A stretch of DNA of 64,000 nucleotides from Mixta intestinalis (GCF_009914055.1 NZ_CP028271.1:1550001-1614000); one strand, 5' to 3'. Counted from the first letter of the stretch, positions 51,306 to 60,722 are shown. Made by a program: numbers and translations. The notes: generated from the sequence alone by a model not told the origin.

Positions 51306-52841
51306 ATGACGACTATATTTGACGATCCGGTTAAGGACAGCAAACGACTCAGTGACGGACCCGACTGGACCTTTGAGCTACTCGATACCTACCTGGCAGA
51401 AATCGACCGCGTAGCGAAACACTACCGGCTGGAAACCTACCCGCATCAAATTGAAGTCATCACCTCGGAGCAGATGATGGATGCCTATTCCAGCGTCGGG
51501 ATGCCGATTAACTATGCCCACTGGTCTTTTGGCAAAAAGTTTATCGAAACCGAGCAGCGCTACAAACATGGCCAACAGGGACTGGCGTATGAAATCGTCA
51601 TTAACTCCAATCCCTGTATCGCCTACCTGATGGAAGAGAACACCATTACCATGCAGGCGCTGGTGATTGCGCACGCCTGCTACGGCCATAACTCATTTTT
51701 CAAAAATAACTACCTGTTCCGCAGCTGGACCGATGCCAGCTCGATCATCGACTATTTGCTGTTCGCCAAAAATTATATTGCCGAATGCGAAGAGCGTTAT
51801 GGCGTTGAAGAGGTGGAACGACTACTCGACTCCTGTCACGCGCTGATGAACTATGGGGTCGATCGCTACAAACGCCCGCAAAAAATTTCGCTTCAGGAGG
51901 AGAAAGCCCGGCAGAAGAGTCGTGAAGAATATCTGCAAAGCCAGGTAAATACCCTCTGGCGTACGCTGCCGCGCCGCGAAAAAGAGGAAGTCCATGCGGA
52001 GAAAGTGCGTTTCCCTTCTGAACCACAGGAAAATTTACTCTACTTTATGGAGAAGAACGCCCCGCTGCTGGAGCCCTGGCAGCGTGAGATCCTGCGCATT
52101 GTGCGTAAGGTCAGCCAGTATTTTTATCCGCAGAAACAGACGCAGGTCATGAACGAAGGCTGGGCCACCTTCTGGCACTACACCATCCTGAATCATCTGT
52201 ATGATAAAGGGAAAGTAACCGAGCGTTTTATGCTGGAGTTCCTGCACAGCCACACTAACGTGGTGTTTCAGCCCAGCTACAACAGTCAGTGGTATAACGG
52301 CATCAACCCTTATGCACTCGGTTTTGCCATGTTCCAGGATATCAAGCGCATCTGTCAGTCACCGACGGAAGAAGATCGCTACTGGTTCCCTGATATCGCC
52401 GGTTCAGACTGGCTGGAGACGCTGCATTTTGCTATGCGCGAATTTAAAGATGAGAGCTTTATCAGCCAGTTCCTGTCGCCGAAGGTAATGCGCGATTTCC
52501 GCCTGTTTACCGTGCTGGATGACGATCGCAATAACTATCTGGAGATTGCGGCGATCCATGATGAAGCGGGCTATCGTGCTATCCGTCAACAGCTGTCGGC
52601 ACAGTACAACCTGAGCAACCTTGAGCCCAATATTCAGGTTTACAATGTCGATCTGCGCGGCGATCGTTCCCTGACGCTGCGCTATGTGCCGCATCAGCGT
52701 GCGCCGCTGGATAAAAGCCGCCGCGAAGTGCTAAAGCATGTGCATCGCCTGTGGGGGTTTGATGTACATCTTGAACAGCAAAATGAGGATGGGAGCGTAG
52801 AGATGCTGGATCGCTGTCCGCCGCGCCCTAACTCGCTGTAG
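51306..52841 (+). CDS. ycgB: SpoVR family protein (YcgB)
   Basis: The 511-residue soluble protein matches the SpoVR/YcgB family (PF04293), required for spore cortex formation in Bacillus but of unknown activity. Conserved segments include the MPINYAHWSFGKKF, HACYGHNSFFKNN and MNEGWATFWHYTILNHLYD motifs with many His, Glu and Trp, and WYNGINPYALGF. It co-occurs with YeaG/YeaH-type genes across bacteria; here all three are within 10 kb but not adjacent. In E. coli it is RpoS-dependent. ATG has GAGGGG upstream. Confidence 0.95.
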   Translation: MTTIFDDPVKDSKRLSDGPDWTFELLDTYLAEIDRVAKHYRLETYPHQIEVITSEQMMDAYSSVGMPINYAHWSFGKKFIETEQRYKHGQQGLAYEIVINSNPCIAYLMEENTITMQALVIAHACYGHNSFFKNNYLFRSWTDASSIIDYLLFAKNYIAECEERYGVEEVERLLDSCHALMNYGVDRYKRPQKISLQEEKARQKSREEYLQSQVNTLWRTLPRREKEEVHAEKVRFPSEPQENLLYFMEKNAPLLEPWQREILRIVRKVSQYFYPQKQTQVMNEGWATFWHYTILNHLYDKGKVTERFMLEFLHSHTNVVFQPSYNSQWYNGINPYALGFAMFQDIKRICQSPTEEDRYWFPDIAGSDWLETLHFAMREFKDESFISQFLSPKVMRDFRLFTVLDDDRNNYLEIAAIHDEAGYRAIRQQLSAQYNLSNLEPNIQVYNVDLRGDRSLTLRYVPHQRAPLDKSRREVLKHVHRLWGFDVHLEQQNEDGSVEMLDRCPPRPNSL

Positions 52842-52857
52842 CGATAGCGTAGCAATC

Positions 52858-52887
52858 TAAAGGCCGACGATGTTTCCGGCCTTTTTT
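52858..52887 (+). terminator. spoVR terminator
   Basis: AAAGGCC-gacgatgtttcc-GGCCTTTTTT lies 17 bases after the spoVR stop, a good intrinsic terminator that also fronts convergent fadR. Confidence 0.85.
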
Positions 52888-52924
52888 ATTGTCATTTAAC
52901 AGCGCTTACGCTGCTTCAGACGGC

Positions 52925-53635
52925 TCAGCGGCGCTGCAAATCGTCCGGCAACGTTTGCATGCTGTGCCAGATATCACCGCTGCGACGCCCGTAATCGCGT
53001 ACGGCAGCCACGATATGCTCCGGATCGGCACCATCGCAAAACGCCAGCAGCTGCTGATAAAAGCGCTGCGCCAGCAGGCGCGCTTCCGGGTTAGCGAAAT
53101 AGTGACGCCCAACGCGGGTATAGAGCCCTTTCAGACCGTTAAGGATCAGGCCATAAATCGGGTTGCCCGATGCAAAAGCCAGACCGCGGAAAATACGGTA
53201 GTCCAGCTCGGTATAGGCATCCGCCTGATCGTCAATGCCTTCAGCACTGATTAACACCTCGCGCGCCCTCTCGGGAAAGTGGCGGATGGCGCGACGAATA
53301 AAAATAGAGGAAATATTGGTACGTACGGAAAGCAGATTATCAATCAGCTGCGGTACGCTATCGTGATCGAGACGCGCCAGCGTTTCAAGAATATTCAGGC
53401 CGGACGTTTCCCAGAAATCATTAACCCGCGTAGGCTTGCCGTGCTGAATCGTCAGCCAGCCGTCACGCGCCAGACGCTGAAGTACTTCGCGCAGTGTGGT
53501 GCGGGTGACGCCGATTAATTCAGACAGTTCGCGCTCGGCAGGGAGGATGGACCCAGGAGGAAAACGGCTATTCCAGATACTTTCAATGATATATTCTTCC
53601 GCGAACCCGGCCGGGCTCTGCGCCTTTATAACCAT
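52925..53635 (-). CDS. fadR: Fatty acid metabolism regulator FadR
   Basis: FadR represses fatty-acid degradation genes (such as fadD) and activates fab genes; long-chain acyl-CoA releases it from DNA. The 236-residue GntR-family protein has the N-terminal winged helix (AERELSELIGVTRTTLREVLQRLARDGW, shown by its ends, about 35-62) and a C-terminal all-helical acyl-CoA-binding domain. It is divergent from nhaB, as in E. coli, and its probable target fadD lies 10 kb away in the same window. Confidence 0.96.
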   Translation of the reverse strand: MVIKAQSPAGFAEEYIIESIWNSRFPPGSILPAERELSELIGVTRTTLREVLQRLARDGWLTIQHGKPTRVNDFWETSGLNILETLARLDHDSVPQLIDNLLSVRTNISSIFIRRAIRHFPERAREVLISAEGIDDQADAYTELDYRIFRGLAFASGNPIYGLILNGLKGLYTRVGRHYFANPEARLLAQRFYQQLLAFCDGADPEHIVAAVRDYGRRSGDIWHSMQTLPDDLQRR

Positions 53636-53854
53636 AGCGTTATATTCTCGTTGCTTTATCATCAGGCAATATGGCGCTCATCATACCAGAGGGCCCAGGC
53701 ATCACCTAGCCTCGCTGCGGTTAAAACTTTAACCCGGCGCAAATATTCACGAGATTATTCGGCTGTTTAGCCGTAAGCGCATTGCCACCATCGTAAGCGA
53801 CGATTACCCTTTGCATTTGAAATTTACTTAATTCGCATGAGGTTACTTTTGCAC

Positions 53855-55393
53855 ATGGATATTTCCCCTGGGCGCGCTTTTACGCGTAATTTTCTCGGAC
53901 AGTCTCCCGACTGGTATAAGTTGACGCTGCTGGGCTTCCTGGTGATTAACCCCCTGCTGTTTTTCTTCGTCAGCCCCTTTCTTGCTGGCTGGCTGCTGGT
54001 AGCGGAGTTCATTTTTACGCTCGGTATGGCGCTAAAATGTTATCCGCTGATGCCCGGCGGCCTGCTGGCGCTGGAGGCCGTCGTTATCGGCATGGCCAGC
54101 GCGGAACAGGTTAAAGAGGAGCTGGCGAATAATCTTGAAGTCCTGCTGCTGCTGATTTTTATGGTGGCCGGTATTCATTTTATGCGCCAGCTGCTGCTGT
54201 TCGTTTTTACCCGGCTGCTGCTGACCATTCGCTCTAAGGTCTGGCTGGGACTGTCGTTCTGCCTTGCCGCCGCCTTCCTTTCCGCATTTCTCGATGCGCT
54301 GACGGTGGTCGCGGTGGTGCTCAGCGTTGCCGCCGGTTTTTACGATATCTATCATCGCGTTCTCTCTGAAGGGGAAGGTGCTGACGGCTGCCTTAGTGAT
54401 GAAGCGCATCGCGAGACGCTGGAAAAATTCCGCTCCTTCTTACGCAGCCTGATGATGCAGGCGGGCGTGGGTACGGCGCTGGGCGGCGTCATGACCATGG
54501 TTGGCGAACCGCAAAACCTGATTATTGCCAAAGCAGCCAGCTGGGATTTTGTTGGCTTCTTCCTGCGTATGGCGCCGGTTACCGTACCGGTACTGATTTG
54601 CGGCTTAATAACCTGCCTGGTGCTGGAGCGTTTTCGCCTGTTTGGTTACGGTGAACCGCTACCGGAGAAGGTGCGCGCCGTGCTGATGGATTACGATCGC
54701 GAAGCGAGCCAGAAACGCACCCGCCAGGAGAGACTGAATCTGTGGATACAGGGCATTATCGCCGTCTGGCTGATCTGTGCACTGGCGCTGCACCTGGCTG
54801 AAGTGGGGCTGATTGGCCTGTCGGTCATTATTCTGGCGACCTCGCTGTGCGGCGTGACCGATGAGCATGTGATTGGACGCGCCTTTTCCGAAGCGTTGCC
54901 GTTTACCGCGCTACTGACGGTATTTTTCGCCATCGTCGCTGTTATTGTGGAACAAAACCTGTTCAGCCCGTTAATTCACTTTGTATTGCAGGCTGAAGCC
55001 AATACGCAGCTGACCTGGTTTTATGTTTTTAACGGTCTGCTCTCTTCCATTTCGGATAACGTTTTTGTCGGTACGGTCTATATCAACGAGGCGAAAAACG
55101 CCTTTACCCACGGCGCTATCAGTCTGGAACAGTTTGAACTGCTGGCGGTAGCCACCAATACCGGTACTAACCTGCCATCGGTAGCCACGCCTAACGGCCA
55201 GGCGGCGTTTCTGTTTATGCTGACTTCAGCGCTGGCACCGCTCATCCGCCTCTCCTATGGGCGCATGGTGTGGATGGCGCTGCCCTATACGCTGGTACTT
55301 TCTCTGGTTGGGCTGTTCTGCATTATGTATACGCTTGAACCAGTGACGCAGTGGCTGATGCAGCATGGCTGGTTAACCCTGCCGGTACTGTAG
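53855..55393 (+). CDS. nhaB: Na+/H+ antiporter NhaB
   Basis: NhaB exports Na+ in exchange for protons and supports salt tolerance. The 512-residue protein has about 12 membrane segments and the family starts MDISPGRAFTRNFLGQSPDWYK; conserved ASAFLDALTVVAV and SSISDNVFVGTVYINEAK contain likely ion-binding Asp residues. The ATG at 53855 aligns with E. coli NhaB; an upstream ATG at 53837 would add six residues and has no better site. A terminator follows. Confidence 0.95.
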   Translation: MDISPGRAFTRNFLGQSPDWYKLTLLGFLVINPLLFFFVSPFLAGWLLVAEFIFTLGMALKCYPLMPGGLLALEAVVIGMASAEQVKEELANNLEVLLLLIFMVAGIHFMRQLLLFVFTRLLLTIRSKVWLGLSFCLAAAFLSAFLDALTVVAVVLSVAAGFYDIYHRVLSEGEGADGCLSDEAHRETLEKFRSFLRSLMMQAGVGTALGGVMTMVGEPQNLIIAKAASWDFVGFFLRMAPVTVPVLICGLITCLVLERFRLFGYGEPLPEKVRAVLMDYDREASQKRTRQERLNLWIQGIIAVWLICALALHLAEVGLIGLSVIILATSLCGVTDEHVIGRAFSEALPFTALLTVFFAIVAVIVEQNLFSPLIHFVLQAEANTQLTWFYVFNGLLSSISDNVFVGTVYINEAKNAFTHGAISLEQFELLAVATNTGTNLPSVATPNGQAAFLFMLTSALAPLIRLSYGRMVWMALPYTLVLSLVGLFCIMYTLEPVTQWLMQHGWLTLPVL

Positions 55394-55448
55394 CGTGCTA
55401 TCCGCTACCGCGGTAAAAGACGATAAGGTTAATTCAGATCCACTTTTT

Positions 55449-55480
55449 TTCGCTGCCCTGGCTGGCAGCGAAATTTTTTT
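55449..55480 (+). terminator. nhaB terminator
   Basis: TTCGCTGCC-ctggct-GGCAGCGAA is a perfect 9-bp stem followed by ATTTTTTTG, an efficient intrinsic terminator between nhaB and dsbB. Confidence 0.92.
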
Positions 55481-55522
55481 GTTTTACACTGCCGGTTCAA
55501 CGCTAATGACATGGAATGAATT

Positions 55523-56059
55523 ATGTTGCGATATCTTAATAAATGCTCAACAGGACGCGGCGCCTGGCTGTTACTGGCGCTGACTGCATTTGCGCTTGAA
55601 ATGGTGGCGCTGTGGTTTCAGCACGTCATGCTGCTCAAACCCTGCGTGATGTGCATCTATGAACGCTGCGCGCTGTTTGGCGTTATGGGTGCCGGGCTGG
55701 CAGGAGCTATCGCACCGAAAACGCCGCTGCGCTATGCGGCGCTGGTAATCTGGCTTTACAGTGCCTGGGAGGGACTACGTCTCTCTTATGAACATACCAT
55801 GATTCAGCTGCACCCAAGCCCTTTTGTCACTTGCGATTTTGCTGCCCGTTTCCCCAGCTGGTTACCGCTGGATAAATGGCTGCCGTCGGTTTTCGTCGCT
55901 TCCGGCGACTGTGCCGAGCGCGTCTGGTCCTTCCTGACGCTGGGCATGCCGGAGTGGCTAATGGTGATTTTTGCCGCCTATCTGCTTGTGGCGCTGCTGG
56001 TACTGATTGCGCAGGCGTTTAAACCAAAGCGCCAGGAGCATTTTAGCAACGTGGCGTAA
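55523..56059 (+). CDS. dsbB: Disulfide bond formation protein DsbB
   Basis: DsbB re-oxidises DsbA and passes electrons to quinones in the inner membrane. The 178-residue protein has four membrane segments, the periplasmic CVMC pair at 41 and 44 next to quinone-binding Arg in YERC, and the second-loop pair Cys104 (FVTCDF) and Cys near 130 (GDCAER). Key residues sit at the same positions as in E. coli. It is convergent with ycgN. Confidence 0.96.
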   Translation: MLRYLNKCSTGRGAWLLLALTAFALEMVALWFQHVMLLKPCVMCIYERCALFGVMGAGLAGAIAPKTPLRYAALVIWLYSAWEGLRLSYEHTMIQLHPSPFVTCDFAARFPSWLPLDKWLPSVFVASGDCAERVWSFLTLGMPEWLMVIFAAYLLVALLVLIAQAFKPKRQEHFSNVA

Positions 56060-56074
56060 TCGGGCGCGGCTGGA

Positions 56075-56521
56075 TTAGGCTTTCCATTCCGGTCGATTGA
56101 TAATGTGATCTTCCCAGTCCACTACCTCACTTTCACGCACCGCAATATGCCGCACGGAAATACGTGCGGCATGCATGGCGGCCTTTGAGCCGCTGCGTAA
56201 CGGATGCCATACCGGCAATCCTTTTCCTTCCGCCAGCAGACGATAGGCACAGCTGGGCGGCAGCCAGGAGAAGGTCGGCAGATTTTCACGCGTCAGTTTG
56301 ATGCAGTCCTCTTCATATTCGAAGCGGCGCTCGTAGTTACGGCACTGGCAGGTTTTGATATTGAGCTGGTCACAGGCGACATTGGTGAAATAGATTTCAT
56401 CCGTATCGGCATCCTGCAACTTATTCAGGCAGCACTGTCCGCAACCATCGCACAAGGATTCCCATTCCTCATCACTCATTTGTTCCAGGCTTTTCACCTG
56501 CCAGAAAGGGGTATCAGTCAT
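56075..56521 (-). CDS. ycgN: YcgN, zinc/iron-sulfur-type UPF0260 protein
   Basis: The 148-residue protein matches UPF0260 YcgN and the CxxCxxCC family: the DGCGQCCLNKLQ cluster (about 25-36), CQCRNY and SCAYRL supply Cys residues likely to bind metal. No function is known. It lies downstream of ycgM, separated by 60 bases, as in E. coli; umuDC, which E. coli K-12 has between it and dsbB, is absent. Confidence 0.93.
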   Translation of the reverse strand: MTDTPFWQVKSLEQMSDEEWESLCDGCGQCCLNKLQDADTDEIYFTNVACDQLNIKTCQCRNYERRFEYEEDCIKLTRENLPTFSWLPPSCAYRLLAEGKGLPVWHPLRSGSKAAMHAARISVRHIAVRESEVVDWEDHIINRPEWKA

Positions 56522-56581
56522 TGTGATGTCCGGTTAAGCAAAAGCGCACCTTATAAACAGTTCAGGCCTGAGATGCAAGTA

Positions 56582-57241
56582 TCACAGCACGCGCGTACTC
56601 ACGCCGTGACCGGCCAGCGACACTTCCAGCTTGTCGCCAGCGTGCAGCGGCCCTACGCCCTCGGGCGTGCCGGTCAGAATGACATCACCGGCGCGCAGGG
56701 TAAAGAATTTACTCATATAGGCAATCAACGGCAGCAGCGGCGTGATCATATCGGCGGTGCTGCCCTGCTGACGCACCTCACCATTGACCACCAGCTTCAG
56801 CTCGCTCTGCTGCGGATCGCCGCTGAACTCACTGGCGGGAATGAAACCGGAGAGTGGGCAAGAGTTATCAAACCCTTTCGCCTTTTCCCACGGCTGACCC
56901 GCTTTTTTCAGGCCGGCCTGGATATCGCGCAGGGTGAGATCGAGCGCAACGCCGTAGCCCGCTATCGCCTGTGCCACGTGCGCTTCACTGGCCTGTTTCA
57001 GCGTAGCGCCAATCAGCACCGCCAGTTCAACCTCATGATGCACCGCACCGAGATCCTGCGGAATCGACAGCGGCTGACGCAAGTCACACAGCGCCGTTTC
57101 CGGTTTGATAAAAATTACCGGCTCCTGCGGCGTTGCGCTGCCCATCTCTTTAATATGTTTTGCGTAGTTGCTGCCGACGCACACAACCTTACTCACCGGA
57201 AAATCTAACAGCGCGCCCTGCCAGTTACGATGTTGATACAT
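56582..57241 (-). CDS. ycgM: Fumarylacetoacetate hydrolase-family acylpyruvase YcgM
   Basis: The 219-residue FAH-fold protein has the metal-binding Glu/Glu/Asp set, with HHEVELAVLIG (about 89-99) and DLTLRDIQAGLKKAGQPW, and the GDVILTGTPEGVGPL motif near the C terminus. E. coli YcgM is a FAH-family hydrolase/decarboxylase that acts on acylpyruvates or oxaloacetate-like acids; the physiological substrate is not settled. It lies between the lytic transglycosylase and ycgN. Confidence 0.9.
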   Translation of the reverse strand: MYQHRNWQGALLDFPVSKVVCVGSNYAKHIKEMGSATPQEPVIFIKPETALCDLRQPLSIPQDLGAVHHEVELAVLIGATLKQASEAHVAQAIAGYGVALDLTLRDIQAGLKKAGQPWEKAKGFDNSCPLSGFIPASEFSGDPQQSELKLVVNGEVRQQGSTADMITPLLPLIAYMSKFFTLRAGDVILTGTPEGVGPLHAGDKLEVSLAGHGVSTRVL

Positions 57242-57289
57242 ATCTTTCCCCTTACTGAGTGTGACCAGCGTCGCCCCGACGCCAGTCTA

Positions 57290-58375
57290 TTACTGTGCTA
57301 CCGCATCCGCCATTTTGCCAATGCTGATAGCGAAATAATAAGAGCGATTCCAGCGCATGATAGTGCGGAAGTTGTCATAAACCAGATAAGCGCGTCCGGC
57401 CATATCATCCGGCAAAACGACCCAGGCGCGCTGCCGGGTATCAGGCAGCGCTGCGCCATCGCTCAGCCGGACGCCCAGTTTCTCCCAGTCGCCGACGCTT
57501 TTTGCCTGCCCGGTTTTAATACCTGCCAGTTTGACATCGAAATCGACCGGCAGCACCGCCTCACTTCCCCAACCTTCACTGGCCTGCCAGCCCTCTTTTG
57601 CCAGGTAGTTTGCCGTTGAGGCAAAGACATCATCGGTGTTACGCCAGATATCGATTTTACCGTCGCCATCGCCATCAGCGCCGTAGCGCAGATAAGAGCT
57701 GGGCATAAACTGGTTCTGCCCCATCGCGCCAGCCCAGGAGCCTTTCATCTCCGCCGCGCTGATATGCCCCTGCTGGATCATTTTTAACGCTGCCATTAGC
57801 TCACCGGTGAAAAAGCTTTCGCGACGGCCTTCAAACGCCAGCGTCGCGAGCGCTGAAATAATATCCTCACGCCCCTGGATCTGACCGAAGTTGCTCTCCA
57901 TTGCCCAGAGCGCCACGACATATTGCGGCGGCACGCCGTACTGCTGGCTGACCGCGCCGAGCTCGCGCTGATATTGCTGATAGCGGCTGCGCGCCAGCGC
58001 GATTTTTTTCTCCGGCATGACGCGCGCCAGATAGTCATCCAGCGTAATTTTCTTTTCCGGCTGATTGCGATCTAATTTAATAACCCGATCGACGAAATGA
58101 ACGTTCGCGAAGGCGCTGTCAATCGTCTGCGCATCGATACCCTGCGCGCGCGCCTGTGCCTTAAGCTGTTCAACGTAACCGGGGAATTGCGCCGGATCGC
58201 GGCCCTGCTGCGCCAGCGTGGTCTTCCCCTCCGGCGCGGTTAAAAAGCCGCCGCTTTTGGTAACGGGCGTGGCGGTAGCGCTGACCGATGGCGGTGTGGG
58301 CGAGGCGCTATTTTCACTGGCGCATCCCGCCAGCATTATTGCAAGCAATGTTGCACCTGGGGCATTTAGCTTCAT
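57290..58375 (-). CDS. MltB-family lytic murein transglycosylase lipoprotein
   Basis: The 361-residue precursor has a lipobox LAGC with Cys18, a low-complexity Ser/Thr/Pro linker, then an SLT_2-type transglycosylase domain (about 95-300) with catalytic Glu in WAMESNFG, the AMGQNQFMPSSYLRYGADGDGDG segment, and a C-terminal peptidoglycan-binding extension. It cleaves murein to 1,6-anhydro-muropeptides, presumably at the outer membrane. It is related to but distinct in position from MltB; E. coli K-12 has no gene here, while ycgL and ycgM flank it. Confidence 0.9.
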   Translation of the reverse strand: MKLNAPGATLLAIMLAGCASENSASPTPPSVSATATPVTKSGGFLTAPEGKTTLAQQGRDPAQFPGYVEQLKAQARAQGIDAQTIDSAFANVHFVDRVIKLDRNQPEKKITLDDYLARVMPEKKIALARSRYQQYQRELGAVSQQYGVPPQYVVALWAMESNFGQIQGREDIISALATLAFEGRRESFFTGELMAALKMIQQGHISAAEMKGSWAGAMGQNQFMPSSYLRYGADGDGDGKIDIWRNTDDVFASTANYLAKEGWQASEGWGSEAVLPVDFDVKLAGIKTGQAKSVGDWEKLGVRLSDGAALPDTRQRAWVVLPDDMAGRAYLVYDNFRTIMRWNRSYYFAISIGKMADAVAQ

Positions 58376-58461
58376 AGCGGCTCCTTATTAATCCATTGCG
58401 GCCAGCGGTAATTAAATTGAAGATTTATTCAACGACTTATTATTTTACAGATGAATCTTAA

Positions 58462-58737
58462 TTAAGACGTTTTGCGTTTTTCCAGATGTAATTTCAACAG
58501 ATTTTCTGGCGGCGGCGGAAGCTGTAAATAATAACCTTGTTCCTGTAGCGACTGTTTTACTTTTTCCAGATCGGCATTAGCTAGTTTCTTAGTGCGTTCA
58601 AGGGGTAACACCATAGCCAGCTGCGGTTTACCAAAGCCGCGCAGCAGCGCTTCCGGCACGCGGGAAAAATCGTCTTTTTTTTCAACATAGAGATAAGTTT
58701 GGTCTCGCAGGGGACTTCGATAGATCACACAAAACAT
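58462..58737 (-). CDS. ycgL: YcgL domain protein
   Basis: The 91-residue protein matches the small alpha/beta YcgL family: MFCVIYRSPLRDQTYLYVEK, VPEALLRGFGKPQLAMVLPL and LEKVKQSLQEQGYYLQLPPP. E. coli YcgL is of unknown role and lies in the same place, divergent from minC. An ATG with AGTAAAAAA context is used; the ribosome-binding site is weak. Confidence 0.92.
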   Translation of the reverse strand: MFCVIYRSPLRDQTYLYVEKKDDFSRVPEALLRGFGKPQLAMVLPLERTKKLANADLEKVKQSLQEQGYYLQLPPPPENLLKLHLEKRKTS

Positions 58738-58897
58738 ATTTTTTACTCGAATTAAGCGGGGTGGTGTCTTGCCTCAATATAACAGTAACTATAACATGCT
58801 TGCAGTAGTTAGGAATAATGTCCCGCCTTGATTACGCGCTGGCTAAATCAGGCATAATTTAGTCGGGTTTAGACATAACAGGACTGAGCCAGGACAG

Positions 58898-59587
58898 ATG
58901 TCGCAAACGCCAATCGAGTTTAAAGGCAGTAGTTTTACTCTGTCTGTTGTTCATTTACACCACACGCATCCCGATGTGGTTCGTCAGGCGCTTCAGGACA
59001 AAATTGACCAGGCCCCCGCCTTTCTCAAAAATGCGCCCGTGGTTTTAAACGTTGCCGCGCTGGACGGCGAGGTAAACTGGAAGCAGATGCAGCAGGCTAT
59101 CGCTTCAACGGGATTACGTATTGTTGGCGTTAGTGGCTGTAAAGATGAGGCGTTGAAGCACATGATTGCCCGCGCCGGTCTGCCAATTTTGTCGGAAGGT
59201 AAAGAACAAAAGAGAAGTCCTGAACCAATCGCGGCACCCGCGTCAGAAAGCGTGGTGACAAAAACTCGCGTGGTGACGACGCCGGTACGTTCCGGTCAAC
59301 AGATTTATGTTCGCAACGCCGACCTGATTGTTATCAATAGCGTCAGCGCGGGCGCTGAGCTGGTCGCCGACGGCAATATACATATTTACGGCATGATGCG
59401 TGGTCGGGCGCTGGCAGGTGCCAGCGGCGATCGCAACTGCCAGATATTTTGTACCAGTTTATCTGCGGAGCTGGTTTCCATAGCGGGCGAGTACTGGATT
59501 ATGGATCAGATTCCGGCGGAATATTTTGCGAAAGCGGCGCGCCTTAGCCTGAAGGATGGCGCGCTGACAATACAGACTTTGAATTAG
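58898..59587 (+). CDS. minC: Septum-site determining protein MinC
   Basis: MinC inhibits FtsZ polymerisation away from midcell. The 229-residue protein has the N-terminal FtsZ-binding domain (MSQTPIEFKGSSFTLSVVHL, about 1-110) and the C-terminal beta-helix that binds MinD (RSGQQIYVRNADLIVINSVSAGAELVADG, shown by its ends; about 125-229). It starts the minCDE operon with 30 bases to minD. Confidence 0.97.
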   Translation: MSQTPIEFKGSSFTLSVVHLHHTHPDVVRQALQDKIDQAPAFLKNAPVVLNVAALDGEVNWKQMQQAIASTGLRIVGVSGCKDEALKHMIARAGLPILSEGKEQKRSPEPIAAPASESVVTKTRVVTTPVRSGQQIYVRNADLIVINSVSAGAELVADGNIHIYGMMRGRALAGASGDRNCQIFCTSLSAELVSIAGEYWIMDQIPAEYFAKAARLSLKDGALTIQTLN

Positions 59588-59617
59588 GCCCCTTTTCTTT
59601 ATAAGGAATTCTTATAT

Positions 59618-60430
59618 ATGGCACGCATTATTGTAGTTACATCCGGCAAAGGGGGCGTTGGCAAGACCACGTCAAGCGCGGCCATCGCAACCGGTCTGGC
59701 ACAGAAAGGGAAAAAAACCGTGGTGATCGATTTTGATATCGGTCTGCGTAATCTCGATCTGATTATGGGCTGTGAAAGACGCGTAGTTTATGATTTCGTT
59801 AACGTGATCCAGGGCGACGCCACGTTGAACCAGGCACTGATTAAAGATAAACGCACAGAAAACCTCTATATACTGCCTGCTTCACAAACCCGAGACAAAG
59901 ATGCTCTGACGCGCGAAGGCGTTGAGAAAGTTCTGAATGAACTGAACGTAATGGAATTTGACTTCGTGCTGTGTGATTCACCGGCGGGTATCGAAACCGG
60001 CGCGCTAATGGCGCTCTATTTTGCTGATGAAGCCATTATTACCACTAACCCGGAAGTCTCTTCCGTGCGCGATTCCGATCGTATTCTTGGCATTATTGCC
60101 TCTAAATCGCGCCGCGCTGAAAATGGTCAGGAGCCGGTAAAAGAACATCTGCTGTTGACGCGCTATAACCCAGGTCGCGTTAGCCGTGGCGATATGCTGA
60201 GCATGGAAGACGTGCTGGAAATTCTGCGGATTCCGCTGGTTGGCGTAATCCCGGAAGATCAGTCGGTGCTGCGCGCCTCTAACCAGGGTGAGCCCGTGAT
60301 TCTGGATAAAGAATCTGATGCGGGTAAAGCCTATGCCGATACCGTTGACCGTTTACTCGGTGAAGAACGTCCCTTCCGCTTCATTGAAGAAGAGAAGAAG
60401 GGATTCCTGAAACGCCTGTTCGGGGGATAA
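59618..60430 (+). CDS. minD: Septum-site determining ATPase MinD
   Basis: MinD is a deviant-Walker ATPase that dimerises on the membrane and recruits MinC. The 270-residue protein has SGKGGVGKTTS with signature Lys11 and Lys16, switch I/II regions (FDIGLRNLD and CDSPAGIE), and the C-terminal amphipathic membrane-targeting helix (EEKKGFLKRLFGG). Length equals E. coli. It is 3 bases ahead of minE. Confidence 0.98.
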   Translation: MARIIVVTSGKGGVGKTTSSAAIATGLAQKGKKTVVIDFDIGLRNLDLIMGCERRVVYDFVNVIQGDATLNQALIKDKRTENLYILPASQTRDKDALTREGVEKVLNELNVMEFDFVLCDSPAGIETGALMALYFADEAIITTNPEVSSVRDSDRILGIIASKSRRAENGQEPVKEHLLLTRYNPGRVSRGDMLSMEDVLEILRIPLVGVIPEDQSVLRASNQGEPVILDKESDAGKAYADTVDRLLGEERPFRFIEEEKKGFLKRLFGG

Positions 60431-60433
60431 ACC

Positions 60434-60703
60434 ATGGCCTTACTCGATTTCTTTTTATCCCGTAAAAAGAACACCGCTAATATCGCCAAGGAAAGGCTGC
60501 AAATTATCGTAGCTGAACGCAGGAGGGGCGATAGCGAGCCCCATTATCTCCCGCAGCTCAAGCGCGATATTCTGGAAGTGATCTGCAAATATGTGAAGAT
60601 CGATCCAGAAATGGTCACCGTGCAGCTGGATCAGCGCGGCGACGATATATCGATACTGGAGCTCAACGTAACGCTGCCGGAAATGGAAGAAGCTGCGAAA
60701 TGA
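60434..60703 (+). CDS. minE: Cell-division topological factor MinE
   Basis: MinE stimulates MinD ATPase and drives pole-to-pole oscillation. The 89-residue protein has the N-terminal MALLDFFLSRKKNTAN membrane-binding and anti-MinCD helix (about 1-31) and the C-terminal topological-specificity domain (residues about 36-89, EVICKYVKIDPEMVTVQLD). It ends the minCDE operon before a strong terminator. Confidence 0.97.
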   Translation: MALLDFFLSRKKNTANIAKERLQIIVAERRRGDSEPHYLPQLKRDILEVICKYVKIDPEMVTVQLDQRGDDISILELNVTLPEMEEAAK

Positions 60704-60722
60704 CCCTTCTCCATTCCTGATC

